Positions 26,616 to 36,508 of a stretch of DNA of 64,000 nt are shown piece by piece. A model generated the notes under the pieces. That model was not told where the DNA came from and did not search any database. It saw nothing but the letters and a program-made list of their open reading frames with translations. Origin of the DNA: Nitrososphaerales archaeon (GTDB lineage: Archaea > Thermoproteota > Nitrososphaeria > Nitrososphaerales > CADDZS01); NCBI GenBank assembly GCA_030041295.1, contig JASHOD010000053.1, positions 62,001-126,000 of the forward strand, written 5' to 3'. Made by a program: the position numbers and the translations under genes. Position 1 is the first letter of the stretch, and each line of letters opens with the position of its first letter.

Positions 26616-27638
26616 ATGGGTTTCGTAACCTATCTGATCAAGCGGGCCATCTATTCCGTACTTCTTATAGTCGGTGTGGTTGTACTTACCTTTATTCTAA
26701 CACATCTCGTATCATCGGATCCAGCTTACGTTTGGGCGGGTCCGCATGCGTCAAAGTCTGAGGTCCAAGCGATCACAAATGAATACCACTTGAATCAGCC
26801 AGTGCTGACACAGCTTTACTATTATATCATCTCAGTGTTCACCTTCAACCTTGGCAATTCCCCTTTTTTCAAGGCACCAGTATCAGTTCTCATTGAGACT
26901 TACTATCCGAGAACTCTGGAACTAACATTCGTTGCAATGGGAATCTCAATACTCCTTGGTGTATTCACGGGAGCCTTTGCTGCATCTCATCATGAAAAAG
27001 CAGGGGACCATGGCATAAGAGCTGTCTATCTGATTAGCTGGTGCATGCCTCCTTTTCTCGTAGCACTTATCTTGCAATTTTTTCTAGCTTACAACAACCA
27101 TATCTTTCCTGCGACTCAGCTGGCGGATCCGGCTCTTGTCCCGCCTCAACCTCTCACGGGAATTATTACTTTGGACGCTCTGATTCGAGGAGATTATGCG
27201 TATTTTTATTCATCAGTAGCCCATCTGGTTCTCCCAGCTCTATCTCTTGCATTGATATCGTTCGGTCTGATCACGAGGATTATGCGCTCTTCTATGCTCG
27301 ACAATCTCCGCGCTGATTACGTAAGAACAGCCATCATGAAGGGCGTTGGAGAACGTAAGGCGACGTATGTTCATGCTCTAAAAAATTCACTGATTCCCGT
27401 CATCACAGTGATCTCTCTTACCTTCGCGTATCTTATCGCGGGTGCAATAGTCATTGAAGAAGTCTTTAGCTACGAGGGAATGGGATACTTGATCACGCAG
27501 GCTCTTTACAACTATGATTACCCAACCTTAATCGGGTCGGTCATAGTGATTACGATCTCTGTTATCATCATTAATTTTATCGCTGACGTTCTTTATGCTG
27601 CGATCGATCCAAGAGTAAGGATAGGTGATACGAGCTAA
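26616..27638 (+). CDS. dppB: Peptide/oligopeptide ABC transporter permease 1 (DppB-type)
   Basis: The 340-residue protein has about six membrane helices and the permease coupling loop (EAA loop) near R-A-D-Y-V-R-T-A-I-M-K-G. The start is ATG 26616, following a region that separates it from the DUF917 gene by 135 bp. It would form, with DppC, the membrane channel of an oligopeptide- or nickel-type importer. The stop codon overlaps directly with the ATG of the next gene (TAA-ATG). Substrate: peptides or other amide-containing solutes. Confidence 0.9.
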   Translation: MGFVTYLIKRAIYSVLLIVGVVVLTFILTHLVSSDPAYVWAGPHASKSEVQAITNEYHLNQPVLTQLYYYIISVFTFNLGNSPFFKAPVSVLIETYYPRTLELTFVAMGISILLGVFTGAFAASHHEKAGDHGIRAVYLISWCMPPFLVALILQFFLAYNNHIFPATQLADPALVPPQPLTGIITLDALIRGDYAYFYSSVAHLVLPALSLALISFGLITRIMRSSMLDNLRADYVRTAIMKGVGERKATYVHALKNSLIPVITVISLTFAYLIAGAIVIEEVFSYEGMGYLITQALYNYDYPTLIGSVIVITISVIIINFIADVLYAAIDPRVRIGDTS

Positions 27639-28568
27639 ATGACGGTCGCAACGACTGCCGAGCAGCCGAAGGATCGTTCCAAGATAGGGAGCTTCCTGAA
27701 TGGCGTGCGTAGACTCGCTTCACGACCTTCTTCGCTCATAGGCCTCGTAATTATTGTTGCATTCTATGGTTGGTCACTAGTAGAGGGAATAACACAACTT
27801 CTCGCCATCCTTCTTCACAAACCGAGCATCGGCTGGATCTTACTTCCATACAATCCATTCTTGCAAAACCCCTCGATTATCTTACCTTTACCTCCTTCGT
27901 TAACTCATTTTATGGGAACAGACGAGCTCGGCCGTGATATCTTCAGCAGAGTTCTTTATGCTGCTCCAACAGACGCAGGAATATCTATCTTAGTAATTGC
28001 GGGAGGAATTACGATTGGAGGCCTAATTGGGTATCCAGCGGGCTACTTCGGAAGAGGAGTAGACGAAGCGGGCATGAGAGCAACAGATCTCTTTCTCGCG
28101 TTCCCTGCCTTGATTCTCGCCCTAACGATCGAAGCTACCTTGGGAAGAAGTGTTGATTATGCGATTATCGCCCTCGTCGCAGTCTGGTGGCCTTCGTACG
28201 CTAGGTTGCTTCGTGGTGAGACTCTGAAAATAAAAAACATGAAATTTATTGACGCGGCTCTACTATCCGGGCTTTCTGATTTCGGGATAATTGGAAAACA
28301 TGTCTTTAGGTCATCCCTCAATACTTTGATCTCCTACGCCACAATTGATCTTGGGAACACAATCTTAGTCTATTCAATCCTAAGCTTTCTTGGGTTGGGA
28401 GTTCCACAACCGTATCCTGAATGGGGAACAATCGTGGCAGAAGGCCTGAACTACTTTCCGCAATGGTGGTGGATTTCAATCATTCCTGGCACAGTAATCA
28501 CGGTAATTGTTATCGGAGCTGCACTGCTCGGAGACGGTCTTCGAGACATGTTTGCGGGCGAGCTTTAG
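27639..28568 (+). CDS. dppC: Peptide/oligopeptide ABC transporter permease 2 (DppC-type)
   Basis: The 309-residue protein starts immediately after DppB. Hydrophobic N-terminus, then the DppC signature G-T-D-E-L-G-R-D-I-F-S-R, then further helices and an EAA-like loop (A-A-L-L-S-G-L-S-D-F-G-I-I). It pairs with DppB in the membrane. The N-terminal helix region is longer than usual because of an extra loop near residue 60 (P-Y-N-P-F). Translationally coupled to its neighbour. Confidence 0.9.
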   Translation: MTVATTAEQPKDRSKIGSFLNGVRRLASRPSSLIGLVIIVAFYGWSLVEGITQLLAILLHKPSIGWILLPYNPFLQNPSIILPLPPSLTHFMGTDELGRDIFSRVLYAAPTDAGISILVIAGGITIGGLIGYPAGYFGRGVDEAGMRATDLFLAFPALILALTIEATLGRSVDYAIIALVAVWWPSYARLLRGETLKIKNMKFIDAALLSGLSDFGIIGKHVFRSSLNTLISYATIDLGNTILVYSILSFLGLGVPQPYPEWGTIVAEGLNYFPQWWWISIIPGTVITVIVIGAALLGDGLRDMFAGEL

Positions 28569-28597
28569 CGCAGAAACACAATAGGAGGCTGTATCGA

Positions 28598-29599
28598 ATG
28601 CCCGAGGCAATTTTAGAAGTTCAACACATGAGCGTGGACTATAAAGTTCAATTCGGAAAGATCAGAGTATTGAAGGACGTCTCTCTGTCTCTAAAGCAGG
28701 GGGAAGTCTTGTCGCTCGTCGGCGAGAGCGGGTCTGGGAAGACGACTTTCGCCCTAGCTGTCGCCAAGCTCCTCGCTCCGAACTCCGTGGTCTCGAAAGA
28801 TACCCACGTGTTCTTTCGTGGACGAGACATAATAAACGTCAAGAGGTCTGAAATGGACAAGATTCGGGGGACGGAAATCTTCATGATCTTTCAAAACCCA
28901 TTCATGAGCTTGAATCCTCTTATGAGGATTAAGGATCAGCTTGGAGAAGCAATGGCTGTCAGAAACAAACGTCATCGTCGCGACTCAGGAGAAAACAAAG
29001 AGCCAAAAGGAGTAGAGGAAGAGATTTCTTCAGTTCTGAAATCTGTGAGAATCGGGGATTCCAAAGAAATCATGGAGCGATACCCTCACCAACTCTCGGG
29101 TGGACAAAACCAGCGCATAATGCTCGCAATGGCACTTGCTGAGCGACCTTCCCTTCTAATCGCGGACGAGCCTTCTACGGCGCTCGATGTCACGACGCAG
29201 GCGCAGGTTCTTGCCCTGATCAAGGAGGTTATCAAGAACACGGGGATGTCCATGATTTTCATCACCCACGACCTCGCAATAGCAGGTTCGATAAGCGACC
29301 GGATAGCAGTGCTTTACGGCGGCATGGTCCAGGAAATAGGGACTGCAAAGGATATCCTCTCGGATCCAAAACACCCTTACACCGTCGGTCTCATTGAAAG
29401 CATTCCTTCAAAGTCGAAAAAGGAAGGACACCTCGAAGCTATCAAGGGTTCATACAATCCAGTCGGTCTCGAAAACATGTGTTTGTTCGCACCCCGATGC
29501 CCTCTTGCTCAAGGAATCTGCAGGGAGCAAGTGCCCGAGCTTGTGCGACTTCAAAGTGACCACTACGTCCGATGCGTAAATTACGTGGTAAAGAATTGA
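28598..29599 (+). CDS. dppD: Oligopeptide ABC transporter ATPase (DppD-type)
   Basis: From ATG 28598 the product has 333 residues. An upstream AGGAGG at about 28582-28587 fits a strong ribosome-binding site. It has Walker A (G-E-S-G-S-G-K-T-T), signature L-S-G-G-Q-N-Q-R and Walker B (L-I-A-D-E-P). The C-terminal oligopeptide-specific region has a cysteine pattern (C-L-F-A-P-R-C-P) found in Dpp/Opp ATPases. The longer frame from 28421 overlaps DppC and is not supported. Confidence 0.92.
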   Translation: MPEAILEVQHMSVDYKVQFGKIRVLKDVSLSLKQGEVLSLVGESGSGKTTFALAVAKLLAPNSVVSKDTHVFFRGRDIINVKRSEMDKIRGTEIFMIFQNPFMSLNPLMRIKDQLGEAMAVRNKRHRRDSGENKEPKGVEEEISSVLKSVRIGDSKEIMERYPHQLSGGQNQRIMLAMALAERPSLLIADEPSTALDVTTQAQVLALIKEVIKNTGMSMIFITHDLAIAGSISDRIAVLYGGMVQEIGTAKDILSDPKHPYTVGLIESIPSKSKKEGHLEAIKGSYNPVGLENMCLFAPRCPLAQGICREQVPELVRLQSDHYVRCVNYVVKN

Positions 29600-30654
29600 C
29601 AGCGGAGCTCAAGGAGTCAACGCTCGCGGGACTTGAGGAAGGCGACACGGGCGGAGCATTTCTTGAAGCTCGTCACGTGACAAAGCGGTTCTCTTTGCAC
29701 AAGAGGGGATTTTGGACGCGACTCTTTTCACGTAGGAAAGCGGCTAACGGTGACCAAAAAGGCCGGTTCGTCAGCGCAGTCGACGATGTTTCACTTACCG
29801 TGAGCAGGGCGGAAACGCTTGTCTTGTTGGGCGAGAGCGGCTCTGGTAAGACGACTCTGGGGCGGTTGATGGTCGGTCTAGAGAGACTGGATATGGGTAA
29901 GATCTTTTTGGAGGGTAAAAAGGTCGGGTACGTACGAGATCGCAGCTCGGAACGGGGTAGGCTTCAAATGGTCTTCCAGGATCCCGGATCCTCGCTTGAC
30001 CCTTACCTGAGCGTCGCGGATTGTGTTAGAGAACCTATCAGCAAGTCGCACGGGTCGAAATCCGAGGCGAATAGCAAAGTCAGAGAATGCCTCGGCCTGG
30101 TTGGTCTCGATGCCAACACTGTAATGTCCCGACGTACTTCGGAATTGAGCGGGGGCCAAAAGCAAAGAGTGGCAATTGCTCGGGCGATAATAAGCGAGCC
30201 GCAGGTCATCATCTTGGACGAGCCGACTTCCTCGATAGATGTATCGATTCAAGCACAGGTTCTGAATTTGCTGATCGATCTCCAGAAGATGAAGGACCTC
30301 ACCTACGTGCTGATTACCCACGACCCAAATGTGGCGAGGTTCATGGGTGACTACATTGCAGTAATGCATCTTGGCAAAATTGTCGAGTACGGAACGCCCG
30401 AGGGTCTACTCGCTAAACCGAAGCATCCTTACACACAGGCGCTACTTGCTTCCGCACCCAAACTTGGCGAGTTATTGCCGGCTTTTGCTGCGGTGTCGGC
30501 CGATCCGCAAAGTGTGATAGTTCTGCCTAAGGGCTGTCGTTACGAACCCCGATGCCCCTTCGCAATGTCAAAGTGCAAGGAGAGAGAGCCAAGGCTATCG
30601 CCCACAAGCGAAGAACCCACATCGCAAGTCTCGTGTTTTCTTTATCAGGAATAG
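29572..30654 (+). CDS. dppF: Oligopeptide ABC transporter ATPase (DppF-type)
   Basis: The 360-residue product overlaps DppD by 28 bp, which suggests coupled translation. It has Walker A (G-E-S-G-S-G-K-T-T), signature L-S-G-G-Q-K-Q-R, Walker B (I-L-D-E-P-T) and the C-terminal C-R-Y-E-P-R-C-P motif of the oligopeptide family. The N-terminal insertion (about residues 55-75, rich in basic residues) is a family variant. It completes the four-gene importer with the convergent binding-protein gene. The last 10 bp overlap the 3' end of that gene. Confidence 0.92.
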   Translation: MRKLRGKELTAELKESTLAGLEEGDTGGAFLEARHVTKRFSLHKRGFWTRLFSRRKAANGDQKGRFVSAVDDVSLTVSRAETLVLLGESGSGKTTLGRLMVGLERLDMGKIFLEGKKVGYVRDRSSERGRLQMVFQDPGSSLDPYLSVADCVREPISKSHGSKSEANSKVRECLGLVGLDANTVMSRRTSELSGGQKQRVAIARAIISEPQVIILDEPTSSIDVSIQAQVLNLLIDLQKMKDLTYVLITHDPNVARFMGDYIAVMHLGKIVEYGTPEGLLAKPKHPYTQALLASAPKLGELLPAFAAVSADPQSVIVLPKGCRYEPRCPFAMSKCKEREPRLSPTSEEPTSQVSCFLYQE

Positions 30655-32627
30655 CCGATTAGCGGGAAGTAGTACCCGAGAGTTCCTACATTGTCGAAGA
30701 CGCCTGTCACATAGGATCTCTGGACCCAGTATGGATCAATCGCATATATCCAAATGTCCGGAGCATCACTGTACATTTGGCTGTACACCTTTGTCACTGT
30801 TGAATTAATTTGCGCTGAATTCGTTAAGAACGGCAACGTCGAGGTGTAATTGTTGACTGATGTATTGTTGTACCAAGAAACATCGCCACTGATTCCTCCG
30901 TACTCGACATTACTGATTACGACCATATCTTGGTAGACTGCGTCAGCCCAGCTTGGATACCAATACCAGATCAAGAGGCCCGGATAGCTCGAGGCTGTTC
31001 CAGGTTGCGATATGTCACTTTCTTCCGCTTGAGTCGTGACCCCATTTAATGTGTAAGTTAGCCCCACTGACGCAAACATAGTCACCATTTCTTGGGCTAT
31101 CTTTGACTCTGCGGGGTCGTCTGTGGTATATGTGATCGACAACGGAGGCAGAGCTTTACCCGAGGGATTGATTATGGTTCCATTTGGTAAAGTTACCTTG
31201 AAACCTGATGCTTGAAGATTTTGGAGAGCAAGCGTGGTATTCAAAGAGTACGGCGCGAGGTTACCTGGATTGTAATAAGGATAACCAGGCGCGATCGGTC
31301 CCACAAACTGCTCCGTGTATCCCATTCCCACAGTGCTTTGAATCTCTGTGTAGTTAATTGCGTAGACTATGGCTCTTCTAAAGTCTGTGTTATTGTATGG
31401 AAATTGCTCATTGTCCATCATACCCGTAAGAAATAGAAACTTTGGAGCCGAGGGCAGAGAATTCACTTCAATTCCGGAGGTTGATGCAAGTGTCGGGAGG
31501 TAATTTGGAGTTAGGGCAGGAAGCGTCAAAGGACCGACCAGTGATGCCGTATTCGAATCTATGCTTTCGATTATTGTAGATGAAGAAGTGGAATACTCCA
31601 AAATCACGACAGGGATTTTTGGAGTCGAGAGCATGATATTGGTTTGAGATGCGCTGAGTTTTGACGCCCAATAATTCGGATTTTCGACTAGTGTAGCAAC
31701 CTCACCGGTAATATAAGACTGAACTACGTATGGGCCCGTTCCCATTGTATGGGTATTCACATAATCATTCTCAGAGTTAGGCGTCACGCCGCCGTTTGCA
31801 TCAACGAAGGATGGGGCTACCATTCCGGCTCCAGGCACAGCGAGTACCTGAAGGAAATTCAGATATGGATTAACTAGGTTAAACTGAACAACGTAGTTGC
31901 TTTCTACTACGATAGCTTGGTGAGGATAGCTCATTATACTTTGTAGGGTTGTATTTGACGGATTGAAATTACTCAAGATTGTGGCGAGATCTTCTGCTGC
32001 TTGTTGCTGTCGTAACGTCGAATTTGTCGTAGACAACGAATAACCATTAGCGGCCAGCGCATTGTCGACACCCGCAGGCAAGTTATAACCAGTTGCCAAC
32101 GCTGTTGTTCCGTTATAGATCAAATTAGTGAAGTAGGATGCACCGACTTGGTTCATCAAAACTGTTCTGTATATGTTGAACCATACGACGGAGGCGTTGA
32201 ACGGTTGACCATTTTCGAAATATGCATTGTTCCTTATGTTGAAAGTGAAATTCTGGTAGGACGGAGAAACAGTCCAGTTCTCAGCTAGAATAGGAGCAAA
32301 GGATTGTAGACTCGTGTAATTAAACATCAGCAGACCTTGGTATGTGTTTACCATGATTTCGTCTTCCCCAGCAAAGAAACCAGCCGCGGGATCATAACTA
32401 TTGGGAGGCTCGTTCTCCTCGACAACTAGTTGACTGCTGTTTGCAGGAGCACCTACGCTCGATGACGTGGTGGAAGTAGTAGCAGTAGTGGTGGAACTCG
32501 TAGTATGCAATAGAGTAATTGCAGCATAACCTGAAACAGCTATGATTATTACTACAACGACGACCACGGCGATGACTACTGTCCGGCTTATTGCCGACCT
32601 CATTCTGCTCATTATACTCTTGTGCAT
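30645..32627 (-). CDS. Membrane-anchored peptide-binding lipoprotein-like protein (SBP_bac_5 family)
   Basis: The 660-residue protein has an N-terminal membrane anchor (about 15-40, V-I-A-V-V-V-V-V-V-I-I-I-A-V) followed by a Ser/Thr-rich stalk (about 42-65). The SBP_bac_5 domain follows: N-S-Y-D-P-A near 76, L-A-E-N-W-T-V-S, and G-T-G-P-Y-V-V near 296. It binds peptides or related solutes at the outer face and passes them to the DppBC channel. The arrangement (helix plus stalk rather than a Cys-lipobox) is typical of archaeal anchored binding proteins. The start is ATG 32627 (M-H-K-S-I), with further methionines at codons 6 and 9. It is convergent with the ATPase gene and is the evident partner of the four transporter genes. 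Confidence 0.9.
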   Translation of the reverse strand: MHKSIMSRMRSAISRTVVIAVVVVVVIIIAVSGYAAITLLHTTSSTTTATTSTTSSSVGAPANSSQLVVEENEPPNSYDPAAGFFAGEDEIMVNTYQGLLMFNYTSLQSFAPILAENWTVSPSYQNFTFNIRNNAYFENGQPFNASVVWFNIYRTVLMNQVGASYFTNLIYNGTTALATGYNLPAGVDNALAANGYSLSTTNSTLRQQQAAEDLATILSNFNPSNTTLQSIMSYPHQAIVVESNYVVQFNLVNPYLNFLQVLAVPGAGMVAPSFVDANGGVTPNSENDYVNTHTMGTGPYVVQSYITGEVATLVENPNYWASKLSASQTNIMLSTPKIPVVILEYSTSSSTIIESIDSNTASLVGPLTLPALTPNYLPTLASTSGIEVNSLPSAPKFLFLTGMMDNEQFPYNNTDFRRAIVYAINYTEIQSTVGMGYTEQFVGPIAPGYPYYNPGNLAPYSLNTTLALQNLQASGFKVTLPNGTIINPSGKALPPLSITYTTDDPAESKIAQEMVTMFASVGLTYTLNGVTTQAEESDISQPGTASSYPGLLIWYWYPSWADAVYQDMVVISNVEYGGISGDVSWYNNTSVNNYTSTLPFLTNSAQINSTVTKVYSQMYSDAPDIWIYAIDPYWVQRSYVTGVFDNVGTLGYYFPLIGYS

Positions 32628-32823
32628 TGCTTTCTACAGAATGAGCGGGAATAATTAAGAATTTGCACTAAGACTAAATTAACAAATGACGAGGCGAAGC
32701 AATCGAATTTTCCAACACTAAACCTTGGCGAAAGGTCTGAATTATGGGCATCGAGTGAATCATGGATGAGGTTTGATCTTTAAAACTAGGTAAAATAACA
32801 GGTTAGGTTGTGAATTTTCTACC

Positions 32824-34065
32824 TTGGCGAAGACGGACGTAATTTCAAAGATATCTTCGGGTATTGATCGAGATTCCACGAAGATCCAGGATTTCTTCGT
32901 GAAGATGCTCAAGATCAATTCAGTAAATCCAGGGATGGGCGGGCCAGGTGAAACGGCACGGGCAAATTTCATCCAATCTTACCTTTCGGCTGAAGGATTC
33001 GACGTTCAAAGAGTTGAAGTTCCAGATCCTGATTACAAAGAGAAGTTTCGACCGAACATCTACGCGAAACTCGAGGGATCGAACAAATCAAAGACCCTGT
33101 GGTTTCTAGCCCACATGGATACTGTTCCCGAAGGGAGCAGGGAACTGTGGAACAGCGACCCGTTTGAACCCGTGATAAAGGACGGCAAGATTTACGCGAG
33201 AGGAGCTGAAGACAACGGTCAATCGCTCGTTGCTAGCCTCTTTGCTCTTAGGGCACTAAAAAATTCGGGCGAGAAACTTCCTTTCAACGTTGGTGTATGG
33301 TGCGTCGCTGATGAAGAAAATGGAAGCAGATACGGTGTGAAATATCTCCTTGAGCACGGAGGACTATTCGGCCCGAAAGACCTTGTTGTCGTCCCCGACG
33401 CCGGTTTCCCCGACGGAGACAAGATCGAGCTTGCGGAGAAGAACCTGCTCTGGCTCAAGTTTGTCGTTCACGGAAAACAGGTACACGCAAGTCTACCAAG
33501 TAAGGGACGAAACGCTCACCGCATTGGAATGAGACTTGCGCTGGAACTGGACAGGATGCTACACGAGAAATATACGAAGAAGGACGATATCTTTGACGAA
33601 ATTCACTCCACGTTTGAACCGACGAAGGTGGATCCAAATGTTGGAAATGTAAACACAATACCGGGGGTAGACACTTTCTATTTTGATTGCAGGGTACTTC
33701 CCGAGTACACTTTGGACGATGTCCTCGCTGACATATACAATACGGTTGACCAATTCAAGGAAAAATACAAGACCGAAATCAACCTCCAAATACTAAACAA
33801 GGAAGATGCGGGCCCGGCGACCTCGGAATCAAGCGAGGTCTCAAAGTTACTGGGAAGCGCGATAAAGGCAGTGACGAGGAAGGAGCCGGAATATGTCGGA
33901 ATCGGAGGTCAGACGGTGGGGAACTTGTTTAGGCAAAAGGGACTTGCGACTGCAGTGTGGAGTACGGTCGACGACGTGCCTCACGAGCCGAACGAGTATT
34001 CCAAATTCGAGAACCTGATTTCGGACGCAAAAGTGTTCGCCGCGATGCCCATAGTTGCAAGCTGA
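32824..34065 (+). CDS. M20-family metallohydrolase (ArgE/DapE-like)
   Basis: The 413-residue protein has the two-metal M20 motif: H97 and D99 in A-H-M-D-T-V-P, D130 in G-A-E-D-N-G-Q, E164-E165 in A-D-E-E-N-G, D192 in V-P-D-A-G, and a C-terminal His in V-P-H-E-P-N-E. A dimerisation domain lies in the middle. M20 enzymes cleave amide bonds of N-acyl amino acids or small peptides. The TTG start at 32824 is the first in frame, leaving a 196-bp divergent promoter region shared with the binding-protein gene. It probably processes what the ABC importer brings in. Confidence 0.88.
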   Translation: MAKTDVISKISSGIDRDSTKIQDFFVKMLKINSVNPGMGGPGETARANFIQSYLSAEGFDVQRVEVPDPDYKEKFRPNIYAKLEGSNKSKTLWFLAHMDTVPEGSRELWNSDPFEPVIKDGKIYARGAEDNGQSLVASLFALRALKNSGEKLPFNVGVWCVADEENGSRYGVKYLLEHGGLFGPKDLVVVPDAGFPDGDKIELAEKNLLWLKFVVHGKQVHASLPSKGRNAHRIGMRLALELDRMLHEKYTKKDDIFDEIHSTFEPTKVDPNVGNVNTIPGVDTFYFDCRVLPEYTLDDVLADIYNTVDQFKEKYKTEINLQILNKEDAGPATSESSEVSKLLGSAIKAVTRKEPEYVGIGGQTVGNLFRQKGLATAVWSTVDDVPHEPNEYSKFENLISDAKVFAAMPIVAS

Positions 34066-34098
34066 AACTAGATCAATACGCTAGAGGAAGACAAGTCG

Positions 34099-35535
34099 TT
34101 AGTCGATATTCGTCTCTAGTTCTTTCATGTTGTAGACGACACATTTAATCTCGGTCATTGCTTCGATTGCATTCCTCGCTCCTTCTCGACCCAGTCCACT
34201 TCCTTTGAAGCCACCAAAGGGCATCATGTCAACTCGAAAGTCGGAGCTTTCGTTCACCATTATTGTGCCGAATTGAAGAGTCCTTATAGCGTATAGCACA
34301 TTCTCCATTTTATGCGTAAAGATACCAGCCTGCAAACCGTAATCGCTGTCATTTGAAATCGAGCAGGCTTCTTTGATATTCGCGAACTTGATTAGTATCG
34401 AAACAGGTCCAAATACCTCCTGGCAAGAAATCTTCGCAGAGGACGGGACGTCTTCAAAGAGCGTAGGCTCGAAGAAAGAGCCGGATCTATGACCCCCAAA
34501 GAGCAATTTACCCCCTCGGTCTCGAGCCTCTTTCACCCATTCCTCAACCCTTTTCGCGCTATCTTCAGAGATCATCGGCCCCATGTCCGAAGATTCGGAC
34601 CTTGGGTCGCCCATCTTTAATTCCGAGACTTTTTGTATGAACTTCTCCTTGAATTCGCCATAAACGTCTTCATGAATTAAGATCCGCTGGGCATGGAGGC
34701 AGTTCTGACCTTGAAACGAATATGCCGCGCCGACTAGATTCTTTGCGACGCGATCCAAATCCACAACCGGGCACACAATATTAGGGCAATTACTGCCTAG
34801 CTCCATAAGCATTTTCTTCGCACCTGCAGCTTTTGCGATGGCATCGCCAGTATCCTTTCCGCCAGTGAAAGAGATCACCCTTACTGCCGGGTTTGATGCA
34901 ATGGCCGGGACCAGCGACCTCCCACTTCCCGTCAAGACACTCAATGCCCCTTTAGGGATACCCGCATCAAGAAACATCTCGCACACTCTTATCGCGGCAA
35001 GCGGTGTTAATGACGAGGGCTTGAACACCACAGAATTGCCTGCGGCGAAGGCTGGACCCATCTTATGTGCAAATAGCACGAGCGGGTTATTGAATGCAGA
35101 GACTGCGCCGACTACCCCAACTGGCACACGAAACCAATAGCCATGTCGACCAGTGCCTCGTGCATCGGCGTCAAATGTTTGGGATTCGCCAGCCATTCTC
35201 AGAGCATCGGTAGCGTACATCTTGAGAATGTTCGAAGCCCGTCTTACTTCGAATCCTGCGTCGCGAATGCACATTCCGGCTTCGCGAACGAGAATGTTGG
35301 CTAACTTACTTTCCTCCTTGAGCATCAAGTCGGCCACTTTTTCCAAGATCTCTCGCCTTTCATAAGTAGAGAGCGCAGCGACCTCTGAAGTTGCTTTTAG
35401 AGCGGCGGCTATCGCGATGTCAGCGTCGCTAGGCGTCAGAGAGGGAAGGCTTTCAAGCTTCTCGAAATTGAACTTGTCAAACACGTCGAATTTCTCCTCC
35501 TTTTCGACGAGTTCCCCGGCCAAGGATATTTTCAA
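34099..35535 (-). CDS. NAD(P)-dependent aldehyde dehydrogenase
   Basis: The 478-residue product has the full ALDH set: N149 in S-A-F-N-N, K172 region F-K-P-S-S, F-T-G-G at about 223-226, the general-base E245 in L-M-E-L-G, and catalytic C279 in G-Q-N-C-L. Unlike the MmsA-type enzyme at 6010, this one keeps the Glu, so it is a hydrolytic aldehyde dehydrogenase producing an acid. The closest subfamily by eye is lactaldehyde/glyceraldehyde/succinate-semialdehyde type. ATG start. It is convergent with the M20 gene (33 bp). Confidence 0.88.
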   Translation of the reverse strand: MKISLAGELVEKEEKFDVFDKFNFEKLESLPSLTPSDADIAIAAALKATSEVAALSTYERREILEKVADLMLKEESKLANILVREAGMCIRDAGFEVRRASNILKMYATDALRMAGESQTFDADARGTGRHGYWFRVPVGVVGAVSAFNNPLVLFAHKMGPAFAAGNSVVFKPSSLTPLAAIRVCEMFLDAGIPKGALSVLTGSGRSLVPAIASNPAVRVISFTGGKDTGDAIAKAAGAKKMLMELGSNCPNIVCPVVDLDRVAKNLVGAAYSFQGQNCLHAQRILIHEDVYGEFKEKFIQKVSELKMGDPRSESSDMGPMISEDSAKRVEEWVKEARDRGGKLLFGGHRSGSFFEPTLFEDVPSSAKISCQEVFGPVSILIKFANIKEACSISNDSDYGLQAGIFTHKMENVLYAIRTLQFGTIMVNESSDFRVDMMPFGGFKGSGLGREGARNAIEAMTEIKCVVYNMKELETNID

Positions 35536-35706
35536 AAGAAATTCATCACTGCATATTCGGGAACAACCAAGTGTTAAAAGAAGGTTTTGGGTTTATGTCT
35601 GAGTAATTTTTTATTTCCGCCCTTCAATAGCTCCCTTCCGCGTATCAGTGCGAAGATGCATGTCTAGCCGCAAACTTTGAATTATCCCGTGGTACTGTAA
35701 GAATCT

Positions 35707-36375
35707 ATGCCACAAAAGAGGGTTGGAGTAATAGGAAGCGGCCCCGTCGGACAGAAACTTGCAAGCGCTTTTTCGAGCCTCGGTTACGAAACGGAGATTG
35801 GTTCTCGCAACCCGGAGAAGTTGAAGGACTTTATCGCGCAAAGCGGCGGGCGTATTACCGCCGGGACCTTTGATCAGACCGCGGCATTCGGTGATATTCT
35901 TGTTCTTGCTACGCACGGCGAAGCAACGGAAAGTGCGATTGATTTGGCTAATCCAAAGAACTTCGCCCAAAAGGTCGTAATTGACGCATCGAACCCGCTT
36001 GACTTCTCCAAGGGGATGCCGCCGGGGATTCCCGCGAAGTATTCAATGAAATCGCTCGGAGAGCACGTCCAGGAAAAGCTGGGCGACGCGAAGGTCGTGA
36101 AGTGCTTCAATACAGTTCCAAACGAGATAATGTTTCGACCAAAATTCGAGGAAACGAGTATGCTCATCTGCGGAAATGATTCAGTCGCGAAGAAGGAGAT
36201 AACTCGAATTTTGAAAGAGTTCGGGTGGGCTGGGTCTATAGACATAGGCGGGATAGATAACGCCAAGTGGCTTGAGGCCCTCGTGCCGCTGTGGGTTCGC
36301 GGAGCTCTTGCGACTGGAAACTTTTCATCAATGTTCAAATTCGTCCAAACCGAAGCACAATCGACTAGACGCTAA
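35707..36375 (+). CDS. NADP/F420-type dinucleotide-binding oxidoreductase
   Basis: The 222-residue protein has an N-terminal Rossmann motif G-S-G-P-V-G-Q near residues 10-16 and G-S-R-N-P at 32-36, which fits NADPH (Arg after the second strand). The C-terminal part N-T-V-P-N and L-W-V-R-G-A fits the F420-NADP oxidoreductase/YcjX-like family. These enzymes transfer hydride between F420H2 and NADP. The presence of F420-type oxidoreductases elsewhere in the window supports the assignment, but related proteins use other partners. The start is a clear ATG; it is divergent from the dehydrogenase. Confidence 0.72.
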   Translation: MPQKRVGVIGSGPVGQKLASAFSSLGYETEIGSRNPEKLKDFIAQSGGRITAGTFDQTAAFGDILVLATHGEATESAIDLANPKNFAQKVVIDASNPLDFSKGMPPGIPAKYSMKSLGEHVQEKLGDAKVVKCFNTVPNEIMFRPKFEETSMLICGNDSVAKKEITRILKEFGWAGSIDIGGIDNAKWLEALVPLWVRGALATGNFSSMFKFVQTEAQSTRR

Positions 36376-36508
36376 CTTCTTGCAATTGCTTGCTCGTAAG
36401 CAAAGTCTTCGCCGAAGTGAGAGGGTTCATTATGGTAAGGGATGGGCTCAGGTAGGGCCTTGTAGTAGTACTTTCCCAAACCTGCATCGGAATTCTGATT
36501 TTTCTAGA

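Noticed and set aside
28421-28597. Upstream extension of the DppD reading frame
   Set aside because: It overlaps the DppC gene; the ATG at 28598 with an AGGAGG site is far better.
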